From an uncultured Thermoanaerobaculia bacterium (lineage in GTDB: Bacteria; Acidobacteriota; Thermoanaerobaculia; Multivoradales; Multivoraceae): a stretch of DNA of 64,000 bases. This document shows, one piece after another, positions 54,172-62,644 of this stretch; the first letter of the stretch is position 1; each line of letters starts with the position of its first letter. A model generated the notes under the pieces. It did not search any database. It saw nothing but the letters and a program-made list of their open reading frames with translations, and had not been told where the DNA came from. Where the stretch lies: assembly GCA_951812325.1 (NCBI GenBank), contig OX638294.1, positions 1,528,859 through 1,592,858 on the forward strand. Direction: 5' to 3'. The position numbers and the translations under genes are program-made.

Positions 54172-56784
54172 CTACCGGCCCCAGCGGTAGTGCAGGCGCG
54201 CGTAGTAGTAGCCGCCGCCGAGGCCCCAGGGGGTGAACTGGCTGTAGGGCAGCCCGAACCGCGCGGCGAACAGGTCCATTCGCTCCGAGAACGTGTCGAA
54301 GACGTTCTGGCCGCCGACGAAGAGCGTCGTGTCGCGCGCGAGCGGCACGCCGACCTCCAAGTCGAAGATATAGCGGCCGCCGAGGACCGGCGCTTCGGCC
54401 CGCCGCACGGAGCGGGCGTCGAGATGGTCGACCCACGACCCGAAGTAGTGCAGGCGTCCGAGGAGATCGACCCGCCCGATCGCCTGGCTCACCGCCAGGT
54501 TCCACCGCGTCTCCGGCACGCCCCGTTCCAGGGCGAGCACGTCCCCGGGACCGAGCAGGTCGGAGTCCTTCGTGATCTCCGTCTCCGTGTGGTTCATTGC
54601 CAGGCTGAACACCGTGTTGCCGCCCAGCGCCGGCGGCGTCCAGGTCGACACGATGTCGATTCCCTGAGTCCGGGACGAGAAGTCGTTGATGAAGAACCGG
54701 AACGAGGACAGTGTGCGCGCCGAGGCGATGCCCTCCGACAGCAGCAGCGCACGCTCTTCCTCGGCCAGGGTGAAGAACTGCGACAGGGCGAGTCGGCGGT
54801 CGACATCGATGTGGTAGGTGTCCGCCGTCAACGTGAACGGCCCGGTGTCCACCACCAGCCCCGCCGTCGCGTTGGTCGAGGTCTCGGGCTCGAGGGCCTG
54901 GCCGCCCCGGAACCGGGCGGCCAGGAAGGTCGACGGCACGGTGGCGCTGTCGACCAGGTCGAGCGTTTCCGGGTTGATCGTCGACTGGACGTTGAACACG
55001 TTCTGCTGGCCGGGCGTCGGGGCGCGAAAGCCGGTGCTGATGCCGCCGCGCACGGACACCGTGTCGGTCAGGGCGTAGCGGGCCGACAGCTTGCCGTTCG
55101 TCGTGTCGCCGAAGATGTCGAAGCGCTCGAAGCGGAGGGCGCCGCCGAGCGTCCAGCGGCCGTCCGGACCGCGCAGTTCCAGGTCGCCGTACACCGCCGT
55201 GTTGGCTCGTGTCCAGGTGCCGGCCGTGTAGTCGGGAAACCCGGCAAACCCGTTGGAGCCGGAGACGAACCCCTGCGGGGCGTACGGTCCGACCTGCCAC
55301 GACGGCAGTTCACCGGCGCGGATGGTGAAGCGCTCGTCACGCCATTCGGCGCCCCCGGCCACGTGAACGAGTTCGGAGACGGCCCAGGAGACATCGAAGT
55401 TCAGGTTGAGCTCGGCCTGCCGGTAGACACCCGGATCGAAATCGCGCGGACTCGCCGGGCCGAGCGAGGCATTCACCGTGTTGAACAGGAAGAAGTCCGC
55501 TTCGTGGGAACCGTGGCTGGCGCTGGCGTCCCAGGTGAAACCGCCCTTCGTCGTCCGGCGCACGCCGGCCACGGCCGAGGTGTCGGTCATGATGCCGCTG
55601 AAGTACGGCGTGAATCCCCCCGGAGCGATCTCCTGGAAGGAAAAGCAGTTCGGGTCGGCGAACACCTGCGCCAGCGCGTCCTGATCCGGCCGGTTGTCGG
55701 TGATCGTCACGGTGGGGCATCCCGCCGAGCCGTCGCGCACTCCGTCCTGCGCGTCGAGCACGTCACCGATCAGCAGCGTGCGACCGCCGTCCAGGCTGAA
55801 GATGTTGGCGCGGGTGTTGGGATTGCGGTAGTAGAAGCCCTGCGTCGCCGTCTTCTCGGCGTAGTTCGCGTGCCCGTAGATCTGCGCGCCGTTCGCGAGC
55901 AGTTTGCCGAAGTTCCCGAACAGCTTCAGATCGTCGTCGTACTCCGAGTCGCCCCAGACCTGCGCCGGGTCGAGGACGTGGGTGTTGCCGGCGGCGATCA
56001 GCGCAGCCGCGTCGGCGCGCTGAACGCTGCGGCTGGTCGGGTCGGCGTTGCCGTACTCCATGCTGAGATGAGCGAACCCGTTCTCCCCCAGCGGCAGGCC
56101 GATGTCGCCAGCGATCGTGTACGACTGGCCGTCGCCCGCGCCGTAGACGCCGCTTTTCACTTCCAGGCTGCCGCCCGACGGATCGTCCTTGAGCAGGAAG
56201 TTCATCACGCCGGCGATCGCGTCCGAGCCGTACTGCGCCGAGGCGCCGTCGCGCAGCACCTCGACCTGGCGCAGCGCCGTCGCCGGGATGGTCGAGATGT
56301 CCGGCCCCTGGGTGCCGTCCGTCACGCCCCCGAACCAGACCAGAATCGCCGAGCGATGCCGTCGTTTGCCGTTCACGAGAACCAGCGTGTGGTCGTGGGC
56401 CAGATTGCGCAGACTGGCAGGCCGCACGAGCGACGCGGCGCCGCTGATCGGATGGGTGGCCACGTTGAACGAGGGCACCAGGTTCCGCAACAGGTAGTCG
56501 AGCGAGCTGGCGCCCTGGCTGACGACATCCTCGACCGGAATGGCGTCAATCGGGACGGAGGACTCGGTCACCGACCGCGGGCGTGCGCGGCTGCCAACGA
56601 CGACCAGCTCCTCGTCGAACTCCGCGACCACCTCCCCTTCCGCGTCAGCCGCTTCCGCAGCAGCACGGTCGGCGGAAACGACGCCTTCGGCGCCGGCTTC
56701 CTGGGCCGAAACGGCCCCGGGCGCCGAGAGTGCGACCAGCAACGGGATGAGCAGACGCGGCACGGCCCTGACATGATGGCACAT
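54172..56784 (-). CDS. TonB-dependent receptor
   Basis: An 870-residue outer-membrane receptor with a signal peptide (LLIPLLVALSAPGAVSA). Next come a TonB-box-like EELVVVGSRARPRSV, the plug domain (SLDYLLRNLVPSFNVATHP, ATALRQVEVLRDGASAQYGSDAIAGVMNF) and a 22-strand barrel with SVRGGISTGFRAPTPGQQNV. The end RLHYRWGR is not the usual aromatic one. The substrate is unknown. The ATG at 56784 lies only 21 bp from the divergent Rieske gene start. It is near a methylamine-type catabolic locus and may import its substrate. Confidence 0.88.
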   Translation of the reverse strand: MCHHVRAVPRLLIPLLVALSAPGAVSAQEAGAEGVVSADRAAAEAADAEGEVVAEFDEELVVVGSRARPRSVTESSVPIDAIPVEDVVSQGASSLDYLLRNLVPSFNVATHPISGAASLVRPASLRNLAHDHTLVLVNGKRRHRSAILVWFGGVTDGTQGPDISTIPATALRQVEVLRDGASAQYGSDAIAGVMNFLLKDDPSGGSLEVKSGVYGAGDGQSYTIAGDIGLPLGENGFAHLSMEYGNADPTSRSVQRADAAALIAAGNTHVLDPAQVWGDSEYDDDLKLFGNFGKLLANGAQIYGHANYAEKTATQGFYYRNPNTRANIFSLDGGRTLLIGDVLDAQDGVRDGSAGCPTVTITDNRPDQDALAQVFADPNCFSFQEIAPGGFTPYFSGIMTDTSAVAGVRRTTKGGFTWDASASHGSHEADFFLFNTVNASLGPASPRDFDPGVYRQAELNLNFDVSWAVSELVHVAGGAEWRDERFTIRAGELPSWQVGPYAPQGFVSGSNGFAGFPDYTAGTWTRANTAVYGDLELRGPDGRWTLGGALRFERFDIFGDTTNGKLSARYALTDTVSVRGGISTGFRAPTPGQQNVFNVQSTINPETLDLVDSATVPSTFLAARFRGGQALEPETSTNATAGLVVDTGPFTLTADTYHIDVDRRLALSQFFTLAEEERALLLSEGIASARTLSSFRFFINDFSSRTQGIDIVSTWTPPALGGNTVFSLAMNHTETEITKDSDLLGPGDVLALERGVPETRWNLAVSQAIGRVDLLGRLHYFGSWVDHLDARSVRRAEAPVLGGRYIFDLEVGVPLARDTTLFVGGQNVFDTFSERMDLFAARFGLPYSQFTPWGLGGGYYYARLHYRWGR

Positions 56785-56805
56785 CAACAGCGCTAGGATT
56801 CGTCC

Positions 56806-57942
56806 ATGACTATTCGCAAGGCTTCGCGGCCCCTGGACGGCCGCCTGTACACCGACCCGGATGTCTTCGACGAGGAGATGGAGCGCATCTTCTCGCGCAC
56901 GTGGGTGTGCGCAGGACGGCTCGAGGAACTGGACGAACCGGGCAGCTTCGTGACCCGCGAGATCGGCGGCGAGTCGGTGATCGCGGTGCGGACCGCGGCG
57001 GACGCCGGCGGCGGCGCATCGAACGGCGGCGGCGCCGCAGTGGACGCCGCAGCCAGCGGACTGGCCGCCTTCTACAACGTCTGTCGCCACCGCGGATCGC
57101 GGGTCGTCGACGAATGCGCCGGCCGGACCAGGGTCTTCCAATGCCCGTACCACGCCTGGACCTACGGGCTCGACGGGCGGCTCGTCGGCGCGCCGCACAT
57201 GGGCCAGGACTTCGACGCGAAGAGCGCGGGCCTCGTGCCGGTGCGGATTGGCGCGCTGAACGGCTTCTTCTACCTTTCGCTGGCGGACGACGGTCCGCCC
57301 CTTGCCGAGGTCGCCGCCGACCTCCCCGACCTGTCCCGGTTCACGCCCGAAAGGCTCGTCCGCGGCGACCGCCACGAATACGAGGCCCAGGCGAACTGGA
57401 AGATCCTGTCCGAGAACTACAACGAGTGCTACCACTGCGCCGTCGTCCACCCGGAGCTGAACCGGGTCTCCGACTACCGCAACGGCGGCAACCTGGAGAC
57501 CGGCCGCTTCTTCGTCGGCGGTCCGATGACGCTCAACGACGGCTGCGACACGATGACCGCGAGCGGCCTCAGCAACCGGCCCGACCTGCCGGCCATCGAC
57601 ATCCCGGACCGGACCTCGGTGCAGTACTACCACGTGTACCCCAACCTGCTGATCAGCCTGCACCGGGACTACGTCGTGACCCACACCCTGTGGCCGCTCG
57701 CGGCGGCGCGCACAAGGGTCGTCTGCGAGTGGCTCTTCGACCCCGACACGGCAGCCGCCCCCGGTTTCGACCCGAGCGACGCGGTGGAGTTCTGGCATCT
57801 CGTCAACAGCCAGGACTGGGACGTCTGCGCGCGCACCCAATTGGGCGTCGCGTCCCGCGGCTACCGCCCCACCGCCTACGAAGACAGCGAAGCCTGCATC
57901 CAGGTCTTCGACGGCTGGTACCTGGACCAGATGGGACTGTGA
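56806..57942 (+). CDS. Rieske (2Fe-2S) oxygenase alpha subunit (GbcA/aromatic-hydroxylase-like)
   Basis: A 378-residue enzyme. The Rieske cluster ligands are Cys93/His95 (CRHRG) and Cys113/His116 (CPYHAW). The mononuclear iron site is NWKILSENYNECYHCAVVHPEL, and the C-terminal domain runs to DGWYLDQMGL. The size and NYNECYHC motif match GbcA-type glycine-betaine monooxygenases and related hydroxylases. A glycine/alanine-rich insert of about 22 residues (AADAGGGASNGGGAAVDAAA) precedes the first Cys pair. It is probably an N-demethylating oxygenase; the next gene is a transporter 60 bp downstream. Confidence 0.82.
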   Translation: MTIRKASRPLDGRLYTDPDVFDEEMERIFSRTWVCAGRLEELDEPGSFVTREIGGESVIAVRTAADAGGGASNGGGAAVDAAASGLAAFYNVCRHRGSRVVDECAGRTRVFQCPYHAWTYGLDGRLVGAPHMGQDFDAKSAGLVPVRIGALNGFFYLSLADDGPPLAEVAADLPDLSRFTPERLVRGDRHEYEAQANWKILSENYNECYHCAVVHPELNRVSDYRNGGNLETGRFFVGGPMTLNDGCDTMTASGLSNRPDLPAIDIPDRTSVQYYHVYPNLLISLHRDYVVTHTLWPLAAARTRVVCEWLFDPDTAAAPGFDPSDAVEFWHLVNSQDWDVCARTQLGVASRGYRPTAYEDSEACIQVFDGWYLDQMGL

Positions 57943-58001
57943 GCCGGCGGTCCCGGCCGCGGCGCAGTCCGCCACGCGAGCATCGAGGCTGAAGCTCGCT
58001 C

Positions 58002-59435
58002 ATGTGGTTCCGTGAACACGCGCTGATCCTCGTCCTGTTCGCCCTCTACACCGTCGTCCTGGTCCACCATGCCCTGATCGGCCAGCGCCGGACGCGAGAC
58101 CTCGCCGACTTTCTGGTCGGCGGCCGCTCGCTCGGCGGCATCATCCTCGGCGTCTCCTTCTTCGCCACCTACGCCAGCACGAACAGCTTCCTCGGCTTCG
58201 CCGGCAGGGCCTACGCCTCGGGGATCGCCTGGCTGCTGATCGTCCCGACCGCGGTCATCCTGTCCTTCGTCGCCTGGGCGTGGCTGGCGCCGCGGCTGCG
58301 CGGCGTGACCGAGACGCTCGGCTCGGTGACCATCCCGGACTACATCGGCTTCCGCTTCGACAGCCGGCCGGCCCGCTTCGCCGCCGCCCTGATCGTCATC
58401 TTCTCGAGCTTCCTGTACATGACCGCGGTGTTCAAGGGCATCGGCTCGCTGCTGGTCGAGCTCCTCGACCTGAGCTACGGCCTGTCGCTCTTCGTCGTCG
58501 TCCTGATCGTCTGCCTCTACACGATGATCGGCGGCTTCCACTCCGTCACGCGAACCGACTTCGTCCAGGGCATCCTGATGACGATGGCCGCGTTTCTCAT
58601 GTTCTTCCTCATTGCGCGCGCCGCCGGCGGCATCGGCCGGCTCGCCGACCTGGCGCAGATCGGCGACGGCTCGCTCGCCCGCTGGGACACGGCGCAGCCC
58701 CTGGGGATACTGATCGGGGTCGTCTTCGCATCGACCGTCAAGCTCGTCGTCGAGCCGCGCCAGCTCGCCCGCTTCTACGCCCTGGAGACCGAGAGCGCCG
58801 CGAAGAGCGGTCTCGTCGTGTCGACCCTGAGCTTCCTCGTCGTCTTCAGCCTGCTCGCGCCGCTCGGGCTCTACGCCCACTTCGTCGTCGGTCAGGGCGT
58901 CGCCGACACGGACCAGGTCATCCCGATGATGCTGAGCGATCCGGCCATCTTCCCGCCGGTCGTGCAGGCTCTCCTGTTCCTCGCCCTGGTCTCCGCCGCC
59001 ATGTCCTCCCTCGACAGCGTCCTTTTGGTCATGGCCTCGACAGCGCAGCGCGACCTCCTCGGCCTGCTCGTCCCCGCCGACGACCGCCACGCCGTGCGCA
59101 ACACCCGCGTCTGCGTCGTCCTGTTCGCGGCGATCACCGCGATCCTCGCGATCGACCCGCCCGGCGGCATCGTCGAGCTGACGTCCTTTTCCGGGGCTCT
59201 CTACGCCGCCTGCTTCCTGCCCTCCCTGGCCCTGGGCCTGACCTGGCGCCGCGGCAACGGCGCCGCGGCTCTCTGCTCCTTCGCCTCCGGCGGCGTCACG
59301 CTCGGGCTGTGGATGCTGCTCGACATCCAGGGCATGCACGCGGTGTTCCCGGCGATGGCGGTCTCGTTCGCGGCCTACTGCGTCGCCGCGTTGATCGCGC
59401 CGGAGGCCAAGGCGGCGAAGGGGTTGTTCGGGTAG
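58002..59435 (+). CDS. sodium:solute symporter (SSS family)
   Basis: A 477-residue protein with about 13 hydrophobic helices. N-terminal FLVGGRSLGGIILGVSFFATYASTNSFLGFAG is the family TM1-TM2 signature, and VSAAMSSLDSVLLVMASTAQRD is the sodium-site helix. It imports a small organic solute with sodium. Close placement after the Rieske oxygenase suggests uptake of its substrate (betaine-like), which is inference only. The ATG at 58002 follows GCTCGCTC without a strong ribosome site. Confidence 0.85.
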   Translation: MWFREHALILVLFALYTVVLVHHALIGQRRTRDLADFLVGGRSLGGIILGVSFFATYASTNSFLGFAGRAYASGIAWLLIVPTAVILSFVAWAWLAPRLRGVTETLGSVTIPDYIGFRFDSRPARFAAALIVIFSSFLYMTAVFKGIGSLLVELLDLSYGLSLFVVVLIVCLYTMIGGFHSVTRTDFVQGILMTMAAFLMFFLIARAAGGIGRLADLAQIGDGSLARWDTAQPLGILIGVVFASTVKLVVEPRQLARFYALETESAAKSGLVVSTLSFLVVFSLLAPLGLYAHFVVGQGVADTDQVIPMMLSDPAIFPPVVQALLFLALVSAAMSSLDSVLLVMASTAQRDLLGLLVPADDRHAVRNTRVCVVLFAAITAILAIDPPGGIVELTSFSGALYAACFLPSLALGLTWRRGNGAAALCSFASGGVTLGLWMLLDIQGMHAVFPAMAVSFAAYCVAALIAPEAKAAKGLFG

Positions 59436-59568
59436 GGCCGCCAGGGCCGCAAACCTCGAAGTGCCTGTGCAACCTTTTCGCAGCCTGCCGCAGGCACCGC
59501 TGGAAGGTCAACCTCACGTCAGGGAGCAACTTGAGGCGTTGAAGGCGGGAGGCCAGACGCTGTGAGTC

Positions 59569-59588
59569 GCGGCGTCTGTAGACGCCGC
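59569..59588. other. perfect 9-bp GC hairpin downstream of the symporter gene
   Basis: GCGGCGTCT and AGACGCCGC flank a 2-nt centre. The sequence is a near-perfect palindrome in the 290-bp spacer before the small coiled-coil gene. A terminator role is possible but there is no T-run. Confidence 0.35.
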
Positions 59589-59725
59589 TCGGCGTCTCAG
59601 CCCGCCGCCGGCCCTCCCCTAATCGACGTGCGGCGGTGCTGCCGGCGACGATCCCGTCACGACGTGGTTTCCGGTACGCTCGGGAAACGATGCCCTCGCC
59701 GCAATCTCCTGGACTGGCTCTTCTG

Positions 59726-59959
59726 ATGATCGACACGCTCGCCACTGCCCGCAGTCTCGAAGACGCAGGAATGGAGTCCCGGCAGGCGGAAGCCGTCGCC
59801 GGTGCGATCCGCGGCGCCGTAAGCGAGAGCAGCGCGACGAAGGCCGATCTGCTAGACCTCGAGCTGCGTCTCACGCGCCGCATGTATGCGCTTGCGATCG
59901 CCCAAGCGGGCGCCACGGTAGCGCTCACCGTCACTCTGCTGCGGCTACTGGCGGCGTGA
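59726..59959 (+). CDS. small coiled-coil membrane protein (DUF1640/CCDC90-like)
   Basis: A 77-residue protein, MIDTLATARSLEDAGMESRQ, with a helical region ATKADLLDLELRLTRRM and a C-terminal membrane helix (LAIAQAGATVALTVTLLRLL). The pattern 'DTL...LE..G....QAEA...' followed by 'TKAD' and a membrane anchor is that of DUF1640/CCDC90-like proteins. An ATG at 59690 is also in frame, but the paralogue at 60170-60397 aligns from this Met, so 59726 was chosen. The function is unknown. Confidence 0.7.
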   Translation: MIDTLATARSLEDAGMESRQAEAVAGAIRGAVSESSATKADLLDLELRLTRRMYALAIAQAGATVALTVTLLRLLAA

Positions 59960-60169
59960 GGCGATGACGGAAGCGATCGCCGGCGCGGCGTAGGCACTCG
60001 GCCGCCACTTGCGGCACGTCTGCGCCTCCGGGAGTCCGTCAGGCGCGTAGCGCAGGTCGCGGCAGCGTCAGCGGCGAGGCCTTGGAGCGTCAACGCCTCC
60101 CATCCGCGTCTGAGACCGCCGCTTTTCCGGCCATCCCCACAAAGGGGTCGCGGGCCGATCAGGGCCTGG

Positions 60170-60397
60170 TCACGAAGCGAAGAGGAGCCGGGCGACGGCG
60201 AAAGCGACCGCGAGCAGCGCGCCCACGCCGCCCAGGATGCGCCAAGTGAGCCGTAGTTCGAGCGCGGCCAGGTCCGCTTTTGTCGCCACTTCTTCAGAGA
60301 AGGCGCCGTGGATGGTCTTCGTGATCGCTTCCGCTTGAGCGGAGTCGAGGCCGGCCCGTTCGAGGTCGCGGGCTGCGGCAAGGGTGTCGAAGGTCAT
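60170..60397 (-). CDS. small coiled-coil membrane protein, paralogue of the neighbouring gene
   Basis: A 75-residue protein, MTFDTLAAARDLERAGLDSA, alignable over its whole length with the convergent gene at 59726-59959 (TKADLAALELRLTWRI and a C-terminal membrane helix, LLAVAFAVARLLFA). About half the residues match. The two genes face each other across 210 bp. Similar proteins may form membrane oligomers; no function is assigned. Confidence 0.7.
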   Translation of the reverse strand: MTFDTLAAARDLERAGLDSAQAEAITKTIHGAFSEEVATKADLAALELRLTWRILGGVGALLAVAFAVARLLFAS

Positions 60398-60553
60398 CGG
60401 TGGATCGTACCCTTTGGTCGGCGCGTCTCAGGTTCCGGGACCGTCGGCCGGCGCGTAGATGGGTTGTCCGTCGACCGCCTACGCGAACTCGCACACCGGA
60501 TCGCCGGCGTAGCGCCGGACTGAATCCGCAGGATCGGCTCGCCGCAGGCCATC

Positions 60554-61162
60554 TCAGTCCGTCACTTCGGACGACCCGATCCTGCGCTCGACCGCGTCCC
60601 AGAACCGGTCGATGCCCAGCTCGGCCCCGCGCACCGCCGGTGATGTCCAGGTTCCGCCGTCCGGCACATGGACGACAAAGTGATCGTCGTCGTTCACAAG
60701 GAACTCGATCGTTCGCGTCGCGGGATCGACCAGCCAGTACTCCCGGACGCCCGCCTCCGCGTAGCGGTTCAGCTTCAGCAGCCGGTCCATCCGTGCGGTG
60801 CTTGGCGACAGCACCTCCACGACGAGGTCCGGCGCGCCTTCGATCCAGGCCTGCACAATGTCCCGACGCTCGGGGGAGACGTACAGGACATCGGGCTGCG
60901 CCACCGTGTGGTCTGCGAGACGGACGTCGGACGGTGCGGGAAGCGCGAGTCCGCCCGTCGCTTCGGCCAGATCATCCAGGAGACGCCAGATACGACCAAC
61001 GACGAACTGGTGAAGCGAACTCGGACTCGGACTCAAGTAGAACCTGCCATGGATCAACTCGCAGCGGGGATCGTCGGGAAGCGCGGCATGGTCCGCCCGA
61101 CGATAGGGGCCCGGCTCGCGCGGAACCGTCGGCGGCGGCTGATCGAACAGCGTCACGGACAT
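60554..61162 (-). CDS. Uma2 family (PD-(D/E)XK-fold) protein
   Basis: A 202-residue Uma2/DUF820 protein. Motifs: YRRADHAALPDDPRCELIHGRFYLSPSPSSLHQ, VAQPDVLYVSPERRDIV, GAPDLVVEVLSPSTARMDRLLKLNRYAEAGVREYWLVDP. The Asp and Glu of PDLVVEVLSPST sit where the family has its D-E-x-x core. The Uma2 family is expanded in cyanobacteria and some other phyla and has a restriction-endonuclease fold with unknown role. ATG at 61162; alone, no obvious operon. Confidence 0.88.
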   Translation of the reverse strand: MSVTLFDQPPPTVPREPGPYRRADHAALPDDPRCELIHGRFYLSPSPSSLHQFVVGRIWRLLDDLAEATGGLALPAPSDVRLADHTVAQPDVLYVSPERRDIVQAWIEGAPDLVVEVLSPSTARMDRLLKLNRYAEAGVREYWLVDPATRTIEFLVNDDDHFVVHVPDGGTWTSPAVRGAELGIDRFWDAVERRIGSSEVTD

Positions 61163-61254
61163 GCTTGGGAGTATACGGAGGCGTCGGCCACAGCGTCCAT
61201 GAAGTCCTGAGACGCGCTGGATTGCGTCCGGAAGCGCCAGGAACAGCCGGATGC

Positions 61255-61340
61255 CGGCCAGCACCCGTGGCGGCGCGACCCGCGCCACCCGTGAATCAGT
61301 CCGCAGGACCGTCATCGGGCGCGCGGATGGCAGGCGGGGC
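61255..61340 (-). repeat. R2 dispersed repeat, copy d
   Basis: The reverse complement of part of copy b: AGCACCCGTGGCGGCGCG, CCGCGCCACCCGTGAATCAGTCC and CCGTCATCGGGCGCGCGGATGGCA. The stems are imperfect here. Confidence 0.65.
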
Positions 61341-61371
61341 GCCTGTACCTTTGCCGGGTGGGGCCTTGGCC

Positions 61372-62463
61372 CTACCGACGCCGGTTCTTCTTCGCCTCCT
61401 GAACCGACTTGTAGTACCCGCCGAGCCGCCGCTCCTCGGCGCGCCGGGACGCTTCGTCGCGTCGCTGTTCGAGCCGTCGCTGCTCTTCCCGGAGGTCGTT
61501 GTAGTTGCGCAGCCGGGCCGGCGCCAGTGAGCCGGCCCGGATCGCGGCCCGGACGGCGCAGCCGGGCTCCTGTCCGTGACCGCAGTCGCGGAAGCGGCAT
61601 CCGCGCGCGTGTTCCTCGATGTCGTCGAAGGTCTCTTCCAGGCTGCTTTCGTCGTCCGCCCAGAGCTGGAGTTCCCGGATGCCCGGATTGTCGATCAAAA
61701 GGCCGCCGCCGGGCAACTGGACAAGTCGCCGGCGGGTCGTCGTGTGGCGTCCGCGGTCGTCGCCTTCGCGGACCGGCGCGGTGCGCATGACTTCCTCGCC
61801 GCAGAGCGCGTTGAGCAGGGTGGACTTGCCGGCGCCGGACGAACCGACCATGACGACCGTGCGGCCTGGCGCAAGGTGAGCGGCCAGCGGCTCAAGGTTC
61901 TCGTTCGCCAGCGCGGCGACGGCGACGACGGTCGTTCCCGGCGCCGCTTCAGCGGCCTGCTCGCGCTTCGCTTCCGGGTCGTCGACGAGGTCGGCCTTGG
62001 TCAGGACGACGACCGGCTCGGCGCCGCTCTCCTTGGCCATCGCGACGAAGCGCTCGAGCCGGCGCGGGTTGAAGTCGCCGTCGAGGCCCATGACCAGGAA
62101 GACAGCGTCCAGGTTGGCCGCCACGACCTGCTCCTCGGTTCGCGCGCCGGCGGCCTTGCGGGAGAGCCGGCTGCGCCGGTCCAGCACGTGGACGATGCGC
62201 GGGTCGACGCCCACTGCCGGTGCGGCCTCGACGGCCACCCAGTCACCGACCGCCGGGCTGCCCGCCGGCGCGCGCCGAACCCGCCTCAGGAGGCGTGCGT
62301 CGATCTCCCCCTCCGTGGACGCCAGATGGAAGACGCCGCGCGAAATCGAGACAACGCGTGCCGGGAACAGTCGCTCCGGCGACGCCGCCGACGCCAGCAA
62401 CCGGTCGCAGGACTCGGCGAAGTCCGAAGCCCATCCCCAGGCCTCGAGCGGCGCCGTGTTCAT
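61372..62463 (-). CDS. rsgA: ribosome small subunit-dependent GTPase A (RsgA/YjeQ)
   Basis: A 363-residue GTPase that helps mature the 30S ribosomal subunit. It has an N-terminal OB-fold (VSISRGVFHLASTEGEIDARLL) and a circularly permuted GTPase domain: the G4 motif LTKADL comes before G1 GSSGAGKSTLL, and G3 DNPGIRELQLW follows. The zinc site near the C-terminus is present (C-x-F-x-DCGH-x-x-x-x-GC). A basic, helical C-terminal tail (EERRLGGYYKSVQEAKKNRRR) is normal. ATG at 62463. An R2 copy lies directly upstream. Confidence 0.95.
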   Translation of the reverse strand: MNTAPLEAWGWASDFAESCDRLLASAASPERLFPARVVSISRGVFHLASTEGEIDARLLRRVRRAPAGSPAVGDWVAVEAAPAVGVDPRIVHVLDRRSRLSRKAAGARTEEQVVAANLDAVFLVMGLDGDFNPRRLERFVAMAKESGAEPVVVLTKADLVDDPEAKREQAAEAAPGTTVVAVAALANENLEPLAAHLAPGRTVVMVGSSGAGKSTLLNALCGEEVMRTAPVREGDDRGRHTTTRRRLVQLPGGGLLIDNPGIRELQLWADDESSLEETFDDIEEHARGCRFRDCGHGQEPGCAVRAAIRAGSLAPARLRNYNDLREEQRRLEQRRDEASRRAEERRLGGYYKSVQEAKKNRRR

Positions 62464-62479
62464 CGACCGCCAACCTTCG

Positions 62480-62575
62480 GCGGCAGCCGGCCAGAACCCG
62501 GGTGGCGCGACCCGCGCCCACCTGCGAACCAGTCCGTGCGCCCGTCATCGGGCGCACGGATGGCAGACCGGCGCA
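62480..62575 (-). repeat. R2 dispersed repeat, copy e
   Basis: CGTGCGCCCG, loop TCAT, CGGGCGCACG form a perfect 10-bp hairpin at 62535-62558. GGGTGGCGCGACCCGCGCCCACC, the second hairpin, is nearly perfect. The copy is inverted relative to copy b and lies just upstream of rsgA. Confidence 0.8.
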
Positions 62576-62644
62576 CCCGGTATACGGCGTGTTCCCGGCG
62601 TGACAGCGCAGCGAGACCGCTGCGGAAGCTCCCAGGGAACGCCA

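Noticed and set aside
54172..57975. The TonB receptor frame extending a further 397 codons upstream
   Set aside because: The extension is antisense to the Rieske gene; the signal peptide lies directly after the ATG at 56784.
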